NCBI GenBank assembly: GCA_000173115.1
Contig: ABVW01000002.1
Span: 62,001-126,000, forward strand
Origin: Flavobacteria bacterium MS024-3C
GTDB taxonomy: Bacteria; Bacteroidota; Bacteroidia; Flavobacteriales; Flavobacteriaceae
Length of the DNA: 64,000 nt
Direction of reading: 5' to 3'
In this document: positions 1 through 8,146 of the stretch, piece after piece
Layout of the letters: each line of letters starts with the position of its first letter
Position numbering within the stretch: position 1 is the stretch's first letter
Program-made: the position numbers and the translations under genes
Notes under the pieces: model-generated
Databases searched by the model: none
What the model was told of the DNA's origin: nothing
What the model saw: only the letters and a program-made list of their open reading frames with translations

Positions 1-9
1 AGAATAATT

Positions 10-336
10 ATGGATATTAAAAATGCGCAAGAAGTGGTAGACCACTGGATTAAAAATCATGGGGTGCGTTACTTTAATGAACTCACCAATATGGCACAGC
101 TCACGGAAGAAGTAGGTGAGGTGGCTAGAATTATTGCCAGGCGTTATGGAGAACAATCTGAGAAACCCTCTGACAAGGACAAAGATTTAGGAGAAGAGCT
201 GGCAGACGTGCTTTTTGTAGTATTGTGTTTGGCCAATCAGACGGGTGTAAATCTGCAAGATGCCTTTGACAAAAAGCTAGCTGTAAAGACAGAAAGGGAC
301 CATGACAGGCACCAAAACAACCAAAAATTAAAATAA
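10..336 (+). CDS. MazG-like nucleotide pyrophosphohydrolase
   Basis: This 108-residue protein is an all-alpha NTP pyrophosphatase of the MazG/dCTPase type, which cleaves (d)NTPs to the monophosphate and pyrophosphate and so cleans the nucleotide pool. The sequence shows the family's metal-binding acidic pattern: EEVGE in the first third and GEELADVL about 40 residues later, the two helices that hold the magnesium ions. The length fits the short single-domain form rather than the roughly 260-residue tandem MazG. The ATG at 10 is the only sensible start seen, but just nine upstream bases are visible, so the promoter cannot be judged. The substrate is not predictable from sequence. It lies 88 bases before aroA on the same strand. 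Confidence 0.85.
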   Translation: MDIKNAQEVVDHWIKNHGVRYFNELTNMAQLTEEVGEVARIIARRYGEQSEKPSDKDKDLGEELADVLFVVLCLANQTGVNLQDAFDKKLAVKTERDHDRHQNNQKLK

Positions 337-424
337 GTATTTACCCTTTTTTTAAGACAGTTCTGATTCGTATTTTAGGGTCATTGCACTGTATTTAAAC
401 CGCTCATTTCAAGGCATTATTTTT

Positions 425-1678
425 ATGACGTATCCTACATTTTCTTTACAAGGTCCTAGCAAAAACTTGTTAAAAGCACAGATTGCCATTACTGGATCTA
501 AAAGTGAAACCAATAGATTGTTATTGTTACAAGCGCTTTTTCCTGTACTAAGCATAGATAATTTGTCCAATTCTGAGGACGCTCAGGCCATGCAAAGAGG
601 GGTGGCTAGTTCAAAGGGTACGGTAGATATTTACCATGCTGGAACTGCCATGCGTTTTTTAACCGCATATTACGCCACACAGCCAGGAGTTTCTATAATA
701 CTTACTGGATCTGAGAGAATGCAAGAAAGACCTATTGGCATTTTAGTAGACGCACTGAGAAATTTGGGTGCAGAGATTTCGTATGTTAAAAACGAAGGGT
801 ATCCGCCTTTGGCGATAAAAGGAAGTGAAATTACCCAGGACAGCGTGCAACTCAACGCGGGGGTGAGCAGCCAATATATTTCTGCTTTATTACTTGTGGG
901 CGCTCGTTTAAAAAATGGATTAACCCTAGCGCTAGAGGGTAAAATCACTTCAGTGCCTTATATAAAAATGACCCTTAAGTTATTGGAAAAAATTGGAGTT
1001 AAAACGAAGTTTGAGGGCCAAGAAATTAAAGTATTTCCAGCCAGCGATGTCTTTTCACAAAGCATGGTCGTGGAGTCTGATTGGAGCTCTGCTTCTTATT
1101 ATTATTCATTGATCGCCTTGTCAGATGTTGGGAGTGAAGTTTCCTTGAGTTCCTATACCCCTGACAGTTTACAAGGAGACGCAGTGCTCCGGGATATTTA
1201 CAGTCATTTAGGGGTTCAAACTACTTTTAAAAAGGACCAACTAGTATTGGCTAAAGTAGCCGCTCCAAGCGACGCCATTTTGGAAAAGGGTCTTGCTTGG
1301 GACTTGTCCAATGCACCAGATATTGCACAAACCATCGCAGTGAGTTGTTTTGGCTTGGGAGTGGCTTGTGATCTGACGGGATTACATACCCTTAAAATTA
1401 AAGAGACGGATCGTTTGGTGGCTTTAGAGAATGAACTGAGTAAACTGGGTGCTGGGCTTCATATCACAGAAAAGAGTTTGCATTTAGCTGCTTTTAATGG
1501 AAGTATAAAAGCGCATGTGACCATTGGTACTTATCACGATCACAGAATGGCCATGGCCTTTGCTCCCCTCGCATTAAGGGTGCCAATTGCCATTGAAGAC
1601 GCAGGGGTGGTGAATAAATCATACCCTGATTTTTGGACAGATATGAAAACGCTTGGAATACAAGTAGTTCCGGTATAG
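425..1678 (+). CDS. aroA: 3-phosphoshikimate 1-carboxyvinyltransferase (EPSP synthase)
   Basis: This 417-residue cytoplasmic enzyme joins phosphoenolpyruvate to shikimate-3-phosphate, the sixth step of the shikimate pathway to chorismate and aromatic amino acids. The substrate loop GSKSETNR is at residues 24-31, GTAMRF follows near residue 73, and HDHRMAMAFA lies near the C-terminus; all are hallmarks of the family. The length is slightly below the roughly 430 residues usual for the enzyme and no domain is missing. The GSKSETN loop differs from the common KSxSNR form, as is frequent in Bacteroidetes. The other shikimate genes are not nearby. A bulged hairpin at about 1675-1695 overlaps the stop codon but has no T-tract. 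Confidence 0.96.
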   Translation: MTYPTFSLQGPSKNLLKAQIAITGSKSETNRLLLLQALFPVLSIDNLSNSEDAQAMQRGVASSKGTVDIYHAGTAMRFLTAYYATQPGVSIILTGSERMQERPIGILVDALRNLGAEISYVKNEGYPPLAIKGSEITQDSVQLNAGVSSQYISALLLVGARLKNGLTLALEGKITSVPYIKMTLKLLEKIGVKTKFEGQEIKVFPASDVFSQSMVVESDWSSASYYYSLIALSDVGSEVSLSSYTPDSLQGDAVLRDIYSHLGVQTTFKKDQLVLAKVAAPSDAILEKGLAWDLSNAPDIAQTIAVSCFGLGVACDLTGLHTLKIKETDRLVALENELSKLGAGLHITEKSLHLAAFNGSIKAHVTIGTYHDHRMAMAFAPLALRVPIAIEDAGVVNKSYPDFWTDMKTLGIQVVPV

Positions 1679-1731
1679 GCCTTTGGTAGGCCCTATGAAT
1701 CCTCATAATACGCAATTAAACCCGCTTTTGC

Positions 1732-1763
1732 TTGACAAGGCTATGCCTTGGGTTGTATATTTG
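1732..1763 (+). promoter_or_regulatory. Bacteroidetes-type promoter of queA
   Basis: TTG (1732-1734), 21 bases, then TATATTTG (1756-1763) matches the -33/-7 promoter of Bacteroidetes sigma-ABfr. It lies 27 bases before the queA ATG, so queA appears to be transcribed separately from aroA. Confidence 0.7.
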
Positions 1764-1790
1764 CATTCTTTAAATTAGATAAAAAACACT

Positions 1791-2840
1791 ATGAAATTAT
1801 CCGCCTTTGGTTTTGAATTGCCTGAAGAACTTTTATCAGAGTACCCTGCAGAAAATAGAGATGAGTCTAAATTAATGGTGATTGATAGGGCTAAAGGTAC
1901 TATTGAACACAAAATGTTTAAGGACATTATTGATTATTTCGATGAAGGAGATGTAATGGTGCTTAATAATACGAAAGTGTTTCCAGCGCGTTTATACGGT
2001 AATAAAGAAAAAACAGGTGCCCGAATCGAGGTCTTTTTATTAAGAGAGCTTAATGAAGAGCAGCGTTTGTGGGATGTGTTGGTAGACCCAGCTAGGAAAA
2101 TTAGAATTGGAAACAAATTATACTTTGGTGAAGACGAGAGTTTGGTTGCTGAGGTTATAGATAATACCACTTCTAGAGGGAGAACACTTCGTTTCTTATA
2201 CGATGGTTCATATACAGATTTTAGAAAAAAATTAAGGGACCTAGGAGAGACACCACTTCCGAAATATATTAAAAGAGAGGTTGAGGCAGAAGATGAAGAG
2301 CGTTACCAAACCATTTACGCCAAACATGAAGGTGCTGTTGCAGCACCCACTGCAGGAATGCATTTTTCTAAGCATTTATTAAAGCGTTTGGAAATTAAAG
2401 GGGTAGATTTTGCAGAGGTAACCCTGCATGTAGGGCTAGGTACATTTAACCCTGTAGAAGTAGAAGATTTGTCCAAGCATAAAATGGACAGTGAAGAGTT
2501 GATTATTGAGGAAAAAGCCACTGTGACCATCAATCATGCAAAGACCCAGAAGAAACGAATTTGTGCTGTGGGAACTACCGTGATGCGAAGTTTGGAAACA
2601 GCTGTTTCTTCTCAGCACACTTTAAATTCGCACCAAGGATGGACCAATAAGTTTATTTTCCCTCCCCATGAATTTAGTATTGCGAATTGTATGATTACTA
2701 ATTTTCACTTGCCTAAGTCTACTTTACTGATGATGATTTCTGCGTTTATGGGCCACGATTTAATGAAAGAAGCCTATAAGATAGCGATTGAAGAAAAGTA
2801 TAAGTTTTACTCCTACGGAGACGCTATGCTTATTATATAA
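1791..2840 (+). CDS. queA: S-adenosylmethionine:tRNA ribosyltransferase-isomerase
   Basis: This enzyme moves the ribosyl part of S-adenosylmethionine onto 7-aminomethyl-7-deazaguanine in the tRNA anticodon, making epoxyqueuosine, the penultimate step of queuosine synthesis. At 349 residues it has full family length, and the highly conserved block [12 protein letters not shown] lies near the middle, with LHVGLGTF after it. It starts with [18 protein letters not shown], the typical QueA N-terminus, which supports the ATG at 1791. It has its own upstream promoter and ends at a strong intrinsic terminator, so it is probably a single-gene transcript. The other queuosine genes (queC-F, tgt, queG) are not in the window. 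Confidence 0.97.
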   Translation: MKLSAFGFELPEELLSEYPAENRDESKLMVIDRAKGTIEHKMFKDIIDYFDEGDVMVLNNTKVFPARLYGNKEKTGARIEVFLLRELNEEQRLWDVLVDPARKIRIGNKLYFGEDESLVAEVIDNTTSRGRTLRFLYDGSYTDFRKKLRDLGETPLPKYIKREVEAEDEERYQTIYAKHEGAVAAPTAGMHFSKHLLKRLEIKGVDFAEVTLHVGLGTFNPVEVEDLSKHKMDSEELIIEEKATVTINHAKTQKKRICAVGTTVMRSLETAVSSQHTLNSHQGWTNKFIFPPHEFSIANCMITNFHLPKSTLLMMISAFMGHDLMKEAYKIAIEEKYKFYSYGDAMLII

Positions 2841-2855
2841 TTTTATTTAGTGTAC

Positions 2856-2895
2856 AAAAAAGCCTGACATAGCCTAAGGTAAAGTCAGGCTTTTT
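2856..2895 (+). terminator. Intrinsic terminator after queA
   Basis: A stem of AAAAAGCCTGAC and GTCAGGCTTTTT encloses a 16-base loop and ends in a T-tract, 16 bases after the queA stop. It is close to symmetric and could act on both strands. The rlmN -7 box begins 13 bases downstream. Confidence 0.85.
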
Positions 2896-2907
2896 GCATT
2901 TTATTAA

Positions 2908-2915
2908 TACCTTTG
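2908..2915 (+). promoter_or_regulatory. -7 box before rlmN
   Basis: TACCTTTG fits the Bacteroidetes -7 consensus TAnnTTTG. No good -33 box is found because that position falls inside the queA terminator. The box ends one base before the GTG at 2917 and four bases before the GTG at 2920, so the message would be leaderless or nearly so. Confidence 0.5.
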
Positions 2916-2916
2916 G

Positions 2917-3978
2917 GTGGTGGAAGAGATTGTAAAAAAAGACATAAGAGCATTGGATAAAGAAGCCCTCAGGACATTCTTTGTGACTCAGGGCCAATCT
3001 GCCTTTAGGGGAAATCAGGTGTATGAATGGCTGTGGCAAAAAGGGGCCCATTCCTTTGAGTCAATGACCAATATATCTAAAGAGACCCGGGCTTTTTTGG
3101 AAACCCATTTTGTGATTAATCACATTAGGGTAGATCAAATGCAGCGCTCTAATGATGGGACTATTAAAAATGCAGTACGCCTCCATGACAACCTGGTGGT
3201 AGAATCTGTTTTAATTCCTACCAAAACAAGAACAACTGCTTGTGTGTCTAGCCAAGTGGGTTGTAGTTTAGACTGCAAATTCTGTGCAACTTCTAGATTA
3301 AAACGCATGCGTAATTTGCAACCAGACGAGATTTATGATCAGGTGGTGGCCATAGACCAACAAAGCCGATTGTACTTTAACAGGCCCCTCAGCAATATTG
3401 TTTTTATGGGTATGGGAGAGCCATTAATGAACTACAACAATGTGCTCAAAGCCATTGAAAAAATAACGGATCCAGAGGGTCTGGCTATGTCCCCTAAACG
3501 TATTATAGTGTCTACTTCTGGGGTGCCTAAAATGATCCGTAAAATGGCAGAAGATGGGGTTAAATTTAAATTAGCTGTTTCTCTTCACTCTGCTATAGAT
3601 TCCGTTAGGACTACCATCATGCCTTTTAATGAAACATTCCCATTAGCGCAACTCAGAGAGGCCCTGCAATTTTGGTATGAAAAAACCAAGAGCAGGATCA
3701 CTTACGAATATGTGGTTTGGAAAGGAATTAACGACAATAAAGCCGCTATAGATGCACTGGTTGAATTCTGTAAATTTGCACCTGCTAAAGTGAATTTAAT
3801 CGAATACAACCCTATAGACGACGGTATGTTTTCACAAGCTTCCCAAGCAGCAATAGATGCTTACGTGAACACTCTAGAGCGGCACAACATTACTTGTACG
3901 GTAAGACGTTCAAGAGGAAAAGATATAGATGCAGCTTGTGGTCAATTGGCCAATAAACAAGATGTAAAAATAAATTAA
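2917..3978 (+). CDS. rlmN: 23S rRNA A2503/tRNA A37 C2-methyltransferase, radical SAM
   Basis: RlmN methylates carbon 2 of adenosine 2503 in 23S rRNA, and A37 in some tRNAs, by radical SAM chemistry. The cluster-binding cysteines are C116, C120 and C123 (CSLDCKFC). The two catalytic cysteines correspond to C109 in CVSSQ and C341 in AACGQL, so the enzyme looks complete at 353 residues. There is no ATG near the front: translation must start at GTG 2917 or GTG 2920. The second is favoured because it would lie four bases after the TACCTTTG promoter box, the same spacing seen at other genes here. The SDR gene follows after only six bases and is probably cotranscribed. Confidence 0.96.
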   Translation: MVEEIVKKDIRALDKEALRTFFVTQGQSAFRGNQVYEWLWQKGAHSFESMTNISKETRAFLETHFVINHIRVDQMQRSNDGTIKNAVRLHDNLVVESVLIPTKTRTTACVSSQVGCSLDCKFCATSRLKRMRNLQPDEIYDQVVAIDQQSRLYFNRPLSNIVFMGMGEPLMNYNNVLKAIEKITDPEGLAMSPKRIIVSTSGVPKMIRKMAEDGVKFKLAVSLHSAIDSVRTTIMPFNETFPLAQLREALQFWYEKTKSRITYEYVVWKGINDNKAAIDALVEFCKFAPAKVNLIEYNPIDDGMFSQASQAAIDAYVNTLERHNITCTVRRSRGKDIDAACGQLANKQDVKIN

Positions 3979-3984
3979 AAACCC

Positions 3985-4665
3985 ATGGCAAATATTGTAA
4001 TTACTGGAACGAGTAGGGGAATTGGTTTTGAAATGGCCAAAATATATGTGGCACAAGGACACCAAGTGTTGGCACTTTCTAGAAATCCGTCGCCCATAGA
4101 TGCGTTAAAATTAGACGGATTATATGCCTTTGCCTTTGACATTTGTCAATCTGAAGACATTCAGAAAGCCGCTCATTTTGTAGCTACGCAGTGGGGTGGA
4201 AAGTTAGATGTTTTAATAAATAATGCAGGTACACTGATCAATAAGCCATTTTTAGAAACCACCACAGCAGATTTTCAGCAGGTGTATGCAGTGAATGTTT
4301 TTGGAGTGGCTGCCCTAACCAAAGCGCTCATTCCTTTTATGGAAAAAGGGCATGTGGTGACGGTGAGTTCTATGGGAGGTGTTCAAGGAAGTTCAAAATT
4401 CCCAGGCCTAGCCGCATACAGTTCCAGTAAAGGAGCCGTAATTACTCTTACAGAATTGTGGGCAGAAGAATTTAAAGAAACGGGCCCGTCTTTTAATGTA
4501 TTGGCCATTGGGGCGGTTAGAACAGAAATGTTAGCAGCGGCTTTTCCAGGATACGAGCCACCAACAACAGCTGAGCAAATGGGGGCATATATAGTAGACT
4601 TTAGCCTCAATGGGCACGCACTTTACAATGGAAAAATGTTGCAAGTGAGCAATTCAACGCCCTAG
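3985..4665 (+). CDS. Short-chain dehydrogenase/reductase (SDR)
   Basis: This 226-residue protein is a classical SDR, an NAD(P)-dependent oxidoreductase with a Rossmann fold. The dinucleotide motif TGTSRGIG is at residues 7-14, NNAG follows at about residue 79, and the catalytic serine and YSSSK pair lie near residues 128-150. The sequence does not tell the substrate. It starts six bases after rlmN with no separate promoter seen, so the two probably share a transcript, a link that need not be functional. The protein is somewhat shorter than the usual 240-260 residues but includes all catalytic motifs. Confidence 0.9.
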   Translation: MANIVITGTSRGIGFEMAKIYVAQGHQVLALSRNPSPIDALKLDGLYAFAFDICQSEDIQKAAHFVATQWGGKLDVLINNAGTLINKPFLETTTADFQQVYAVNVFGVAALTKALIPFMEKGHVVTVSSMGGVQGSSKFPGLAAYSSSKGAVITLTELWAEEFKETGPSFNVLAIGAVRTEMLAAAFPGYEPPTTAEQMGAYIVDFSLNGHALYNGKMLQVSNSTP

Positions 4666-4716
4666 TTTGAGTAGCTTTTTATTTTAAATGCTATTTTCCT
4701 GGTGTATACAATTTTT

Positions 4717-4791
4717 ACTGACTTGTTATAATACAGTGTCAAGTGATTTGTTTTAATACAGCGTTTATTGACTTATTTTTTAATCTTCAAG
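4717..4791. repeat. Three degenerate 25-bp tandem repeats across the pirin stop
   Basis: Copies start at 4717, 4742 and 4767 with an exact 25-base period. Copies one and two agree at about 19 of 23 positions; the third is weaker and includes the last codons and stop of the pirin gene on the minus strand. It resembles a local duplication, not a dispersed element. Confidence 0.6.
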
Positions 4792-5661
4792 TACTCCAAA
4801 ACCACCCGTGTGAAAATCCCTAATGGCCTCGGTAATTTCTGCTTGGGTATTCATCACAAATGGTCCTTGAGCGGCTATTGGCTCGTTTATAGGACTACCG
4901 CTTAATACAAGTAAGTCAGTAGCTTGGTTCGCAGTAATTTCAAAAGACTCCCCTTTGTTTTGGAAAAGCACTAAGTGGTTCTCTTCTATTGTTTCTTCAT
5001 GTGAAGCGATACTGATATTTCCAGATAAGACTAAAACTGCTGTATTGTTTTGGGCAGGAAATGAAAAGCTGGCTTTCCCCTGGTCATTTAGATGTACATT
5101 ATACAAATGTACTTCTGTAAAAGTAGTTGCAGCTCCCTTTGTTCCTTGGTATTGACCGGCCACTACTTTTATATGACCCATTTCATGGTCCAAATGAACT
5201 GTTGGAATATCTTTTTCAGAGAAGCCTTGGTATTTTGGTGGACTCATTTTGTGTGCAGCAGGTAGGTTTACCCAAAGTTGTACCATTTGAAATATACCGC
5301 CTTTTTTTGCAAATTCTGCTTCGTGGTATTCTTTGTGAAGGACCCCGGAAGCAGCTGTCATCCATTGAACTCCTCCAGGACCAATAATACCCTGATTTCC
5401 TCCGGAGTCATGGTGTGCCACACTGCCCTGGTAGGCCAATGTTACTGTCTCAAAACCACGGTGTGGGTGTACACCAACCCCTCTAGGGGTATCTGTAGCA
5501 GGAAAGTGAAATGGTGCGTTGTAGTCCAACATAATAAATGGACTCATCCTTTGCATGTCTAGGCCGTAGGCCGACGGAATAAAGTTTTGAACCCTAAAAC
5601 CGTCTCCAACAAAGTGTGAATTTCTTGGAGGAATTACCAATTCTATTTCTTTTACTGCCAT
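4780..5661 (-). CDS. Pirin family bicupin protein
   Basis: This 293-residue protein is a pirin, a two-domain cupin with one metal site, usually iron, in the N-terminal barrel. The metal ligands are visible in GVGVHPHRGFETVTLAYQG (two histidines) and in the later HKEYHEAE block. Bacterial pirins include quercetin dioxygenases and regulators of metabolic enzymes, and sequence alone does not decide the role here. There is no signal peptide, so it is cytoplasmic. The ATG at 5661 fits the family N-terminus. It is divergent from the SprT-like gene, whose start is 44 bases away, and it converges with the SDR gene. Its stop codon lies in a tandem repeat. Confidence 0.92.
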   Translation of the reverse strand: MAVKEIELVIPPRNSHFVGDGFRVQNFIPSAYGLDMQRMSPFIMLDYNAPFHFPATDTPRGVGVHPHRGFETVTLAYQGSVAHHDSGGNQGIIGPGGVQWMTAASGVLHKEYHEAEFAKKGGIFQMVQLWVNLPAAHKMSPPKYQGFSEKDIPTVHLDHEMGHIKVVAGQYQGTKGAATTFTEVHLYNVHLNDQGKASFSFPAQNNTAVLVLSGNISIASHEETIEENHLVLFQNKGESFEITANQATDLLVLSGSPINEPIAAQGPFVMNTQAEITEAIRDFHTGGFGVLED

Positions 5662-5693
5662 CTTTTTTTAAGTAAAGATAATTCTAAAAGCCT

Positions 5694-5701
5694 TAATTTA
5701 G
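5694..5701 (+). promoter_or_regulatory. Possible -7 box before the SprT-like gene
   Basis: TAATTTAG differs from TAnnTTTG at one of the six fixed positions and ends four bases before the GTG start. No clear -33 box is seen. The call rests mainly on the same four-base spacing found at other genes in this window. Confidence 0.3.
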
Positions 5702-5705
5702 AACC

Positions 5706-6323
5706 GTGAATGAGATTTTAGAAAAATACTTACCACTCCAGGCAGTAATCCCATGCATGTCTTTGATTCAAACCCATGAAGTGCATTTAAAAATTGTCAA
5801 TACAAGGGTGACCAGGCATGGAGATTATCGTAGAAATGTCCAAGGCAAACACGCTATTACAATTAATGCGTCATTAAACCCTTACCGGTTTTTAATGACA
5901 TTAATACACGAAATAGCCCATTTGGTGGCCTTCGAAGATTTTGGGTATGCTATTAAACCACATGGGATAGAATGGAAGCAGACTTTTAGGAATCTGATGT
6001 TGCCTTTTATTAGACCGGAGGTATTTCCTTCAGATTTGTTGCCTTATTTGGCCAGACATTTTAAAAATCCTAAAGCCAGTACAGACACAGATGCAGCGCT
6101 CTCTGTTGCTTTTTCAAATTATGACCTCAATCCCCCTCAAGAAAATTACATCTTTGAACTTTCAGAGGGAACCTTATTTAAAATTTACAATGGTAAAGTC
6201 TTTAAGAAAGGGCCCAAGAGGGTCAAGCGTTATGAGTGTATAGAATTGTCTTCCGGAAAAACCTATCTGTTTCAACCAAACGCCAAAGTAAGCTTTTTAA
6301 TAGCAGACAATGCTGGCAGTTAA
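5706..6323 (+). CDS. SprT-like zinc metalloprotease domain protein
   Basis: This 205-residue protein carries a SprT-like domain, related to the protease domain of SPRTN, which clears DNA-protein crosslinks in eukaryotes; the bacterial role is poorly known. The zinc site is visible as HEIAH at residues 68-72 with a third histidine at 86 in HGIEW, the usual spacing. After the domain comes a basic region of about 60 residues (FKKGPKRVKRYECIEL), which replaces the zinc-ribbon tail of many SprT proteins, since no CxxC pairs are present. The start is GTG at 5706. No signal peptide is seen, so it is probably cytoplasmic. Confidence 0.88.
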   Translation: MNEILEKYLPLQAVIPCMSLIQTHEVHLKIVNTRVTRHGDYRRNVQGKHAITINASLNPYRFLMTLIHEIAHLVAFEDFGYAIKPHGIEWKQTFRNLMLPFIRPEVFPSDLLPYLARHFKNPKASTDTDAALSVAFSNYDLNPPQENYIFELSEGTLFKIYNGKVFKKGPKRVKRYECIELSSGKTYLFQPNAKVSFLIADNAGS

Positions 6324-6381
6324 ATAGGCATTTATTATTGGAGGTTGCAAGGGTTCAAGTTAATTTTGATGCTGAATAGAA

Positions 6382-7149
6382 CTAGTTCTTGCCTTCAACA
6401 TACATTTTCCTTACTTTTTTAAATAACTCAGAGGAGTAAACAAAATCTGTTACTGCTTCATTATCTGTTTTAAAGACGTCTTCTTTGGTGCCTTCCCAAG
6501 CTTTTAAGCCTTCTTTTAGGAATACTATTTTTTCTCCAATTTCCATAACCGAATTCATGTCATGGGTATTGATTACGGTTGTCATTTGGTATTCATCCGT
6601 AATTTCTTGAATGAGGTTATCTATAAGAATGGCCGTTTTTGGATCTAAACCAGAGTTGGGTTCGTCACAGAATAAATATTTTGGATTCATAACTATAGCC
6701 CTAGCAATAGCGACCCTTTTTTGCATTCCACCAGAAATTTCAGAAGGGAATTTGGATTCTGCATTGACTATATTTACCCGCTTTAAAACACTGTGGACCC
6801 TTTCTCTTTTTTCCTCATCAGTTTGTTTGGTAAACATATCTAATGGGAAGCGCACATTGTCTGCAACGTCCATAGAATCAAATAAAGCACTCCCCTGAAA
6901 TACCATGCCCATTTTTTCTCTGAGTTTTCTTTTCTTTTTTAAAGTCAGGTTGGCATAGTTGTCTTGATCGTATAAGATATTTCCAGCATCTAAATTAAAG
7001 AGGCCCAGGAGACATTTTAGAAAAACTGTTTTACCAGAACCACTTTGACCAATGATCAAAGAGGTTTTTCCTTTTTCAAAGCTGGTAGAAATTCCTTTGA
7101 GTACTTTGTTGTCTCCGAAAGACTTGTGTATGTTTTCTACCTCTATCAT
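6382..7149 (-). CDS. MlaF-like ABC transporter ATPase
   Basis: This 255-residue ATPase powers an Mla-type phospholipid or sterol-like lipid transporter of the envelope. The Walker A GQSGSGKT follows about 35 residues from the start, the signature SGGMQKRVAIARA is in the middle, and CDEPNSGLD is the Walker B/D-loop. The reading frame is open 20 codons further upstream, but the ATG at 7149 is preferred: it yields the family start MIEVENIHKSFG and overlaps the last base of the permease stop, a typical coupled arrangement. It is cotranscribed with the permease gene. The substrate-binding MlaD (MCE) gene expected for this system is not next to it. Confidence 0.93.
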   Translation of the reverse strand: MIEVENIHKSFGDNKVLKGISTSFEKGKTSLIIGQSGSGKTVFLKCLLGLFNLDAGNILYDQDNYANLTLKKKRKLREKMGMVFQGSALFDSMDVADNVRFPLDMFTKQTDEEKRERVHSVLKRVNIVNAESKFPSEISGGMQKRVAIARAIVMNPKYLFCDEPNSGLDPKTAILIDNLIQEITDEYQMTTVINTHDMNSVMEIGEKIVFLKEGLKAWEGTKEDVFKTDNEAVTDFVYSSELFKKVRKMYVEGKN

Positions 7150-7886
7150 TAGCCCAGTAAAAGTTGTGTGAGTATATAATTTGTAGTGATGATTACTACA
7201 GCCGTCCAAACAAAGGAAGTGGTACTTGCTTTACCAACCTCTAAGGCACCACCTTTCATATAATACCCGTGAAATGAAGGTACCGTTGCAATAATAAATG
7301 CAAAAAACATGGTTTTTATAAATGCATAGGCTACATGAAAAGGAACAAAGTCTATTCGAACCCCTTCAATAAAATCTGCAGCAGTAGAAAATCCACCAAA
7401 AACCCCAGCTAAAAATCCACCAAAAATACCCAAGTACATAGCAATAGCAATAACGAATGGATACATAAGTAGGGCAATTATTTTAGGAAACACCAAGTAG
7501 TTAAGTGAATTTATTCCCATGACCTCCAATGCATCTATTTGTTCAGTAACCCGCATAGAGCCAATACTAGAAGTAATAAAAGACCCCACCTTTCCAGCCA
7601 TGATAATGGAGGTGAAAGTTGGTGCGAACTCTAGGATTACAGATTGTCTGGCAGCAAAACCAATTAAATTTTTTGGGATAAGTGGGCTGTTCAGATTAAG
7701 AGCGGTTTGTATGGTTACTACCCCTCCAATAAAAAAAGAAACAAAAATAACAATCCCCATAGAGCCATAAATAAGTTCATCTATTTCTTTGAGAATTAAG
7801 CCTCGCATAACCTTCCACCTCGTAGGCTTTTTAAAAACCTCTCGTATCATTAAAAAATACTGTCCAATTGCTGCAAGCTGCTTCAT
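7149..7886 (-). CDS. MlaE-like ABC transporter permease
   Basis: This 245-residue inner-membrane protein is the MlaE/YrbE-family permease partner of the downstream ATPase. It has about five or six hydrophobic segments and the family block GSMRVTEQIDALEVMGIN, the coupling region that contacts the ATPase. The system moves lipids between the inner membrane and a periplasmic MCE protein. The direction is not known from sequence. It is the first gene of a two-gene minus-strand operon. Upstream lie 260 bases shared with the divergent phosphatase gene. Confidence 0.92.
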   Translation of the reverse strand: MKQLAAIGQYFLMIREVFKKPTRWKVMRGLILKEIDELIYGSMGIVIFVSFFIGGVVTIQTALNLNSPLIPKNLIGFAARQSVILEFAPTFTSIIMAGKVGSFITSSIGSMRVTEQIDALEVMGINSLNYLVFPKIIALLMYPFVIAIAMYLGIFGGFLAGVFGGFSTAADFIEGVRIDFVPFHVAYAFIKTMFFAFIIATVPSFHGYYMKGGALEVGKASTTSFVWTAVVIITTNYILTQLLLG

Positions 7887-8122
7887 GATGCGTTTAAAAA
7901 TCTAAGGTGTTTTATGTACTCTCAGAATCTCAAGTAAAAATACTAATAAGCTTTTAACTAGCCATGCGATTTTTCTTTTTAAGTCTATTTGCTATTTGAT
8001 ATAGATCTGAGGAGAATTATGTCTCAAAGGGGGTCAGTCTTTTTTCATGGAGGATTGTTTTTAGGGTTTTTGTTTTAACAATCATTTTACTTCAATACTT
8101 TATCAGGTAGCTACAAAATCCT
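7887..8122. other. Divergent intergenic region, no gene seen
   Basis: This AT-rich gap separates the mlaE-like gene and the phosphatase gene. I find no tRNA, terminator or convincing promoter for the minus strand. A 19-codon reading frame at 8019-8078 is preceded by AGGAG, which is unusual here, but it is too short to call. Confidence 0.5.
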
Positions 8123-8130
8123 TATTTTTG
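8123..8130 (+). promoter_or_regulatory. Possible -7 box before the phosphatase gene
   Basis: TATTTTTG matches TAnnTTTG and lies 16 bases before the ATG at 8147. The -33 element is not convincing. No sign of a phosphate-control box was recognised. Confidence 0.4.
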
Positions 8131-8146
8131 AGTAAATAATTATCAT

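Noticed and set aside
1675-1695. Hairpin at the end of aroA as terminator
   Set aside because: The stem has a bulge and no T-tract follows, so it does not qualify as an intrinsic terminator.
8019-8078. A 19-codon frame after AGGAG in the mlaE-phosphatase gap
   Set aside because: Too short and of low complexity at the end (GLFLGFLF). Shine-Dalgarno use is rare in this organism, so the AGGAG is probably chance.
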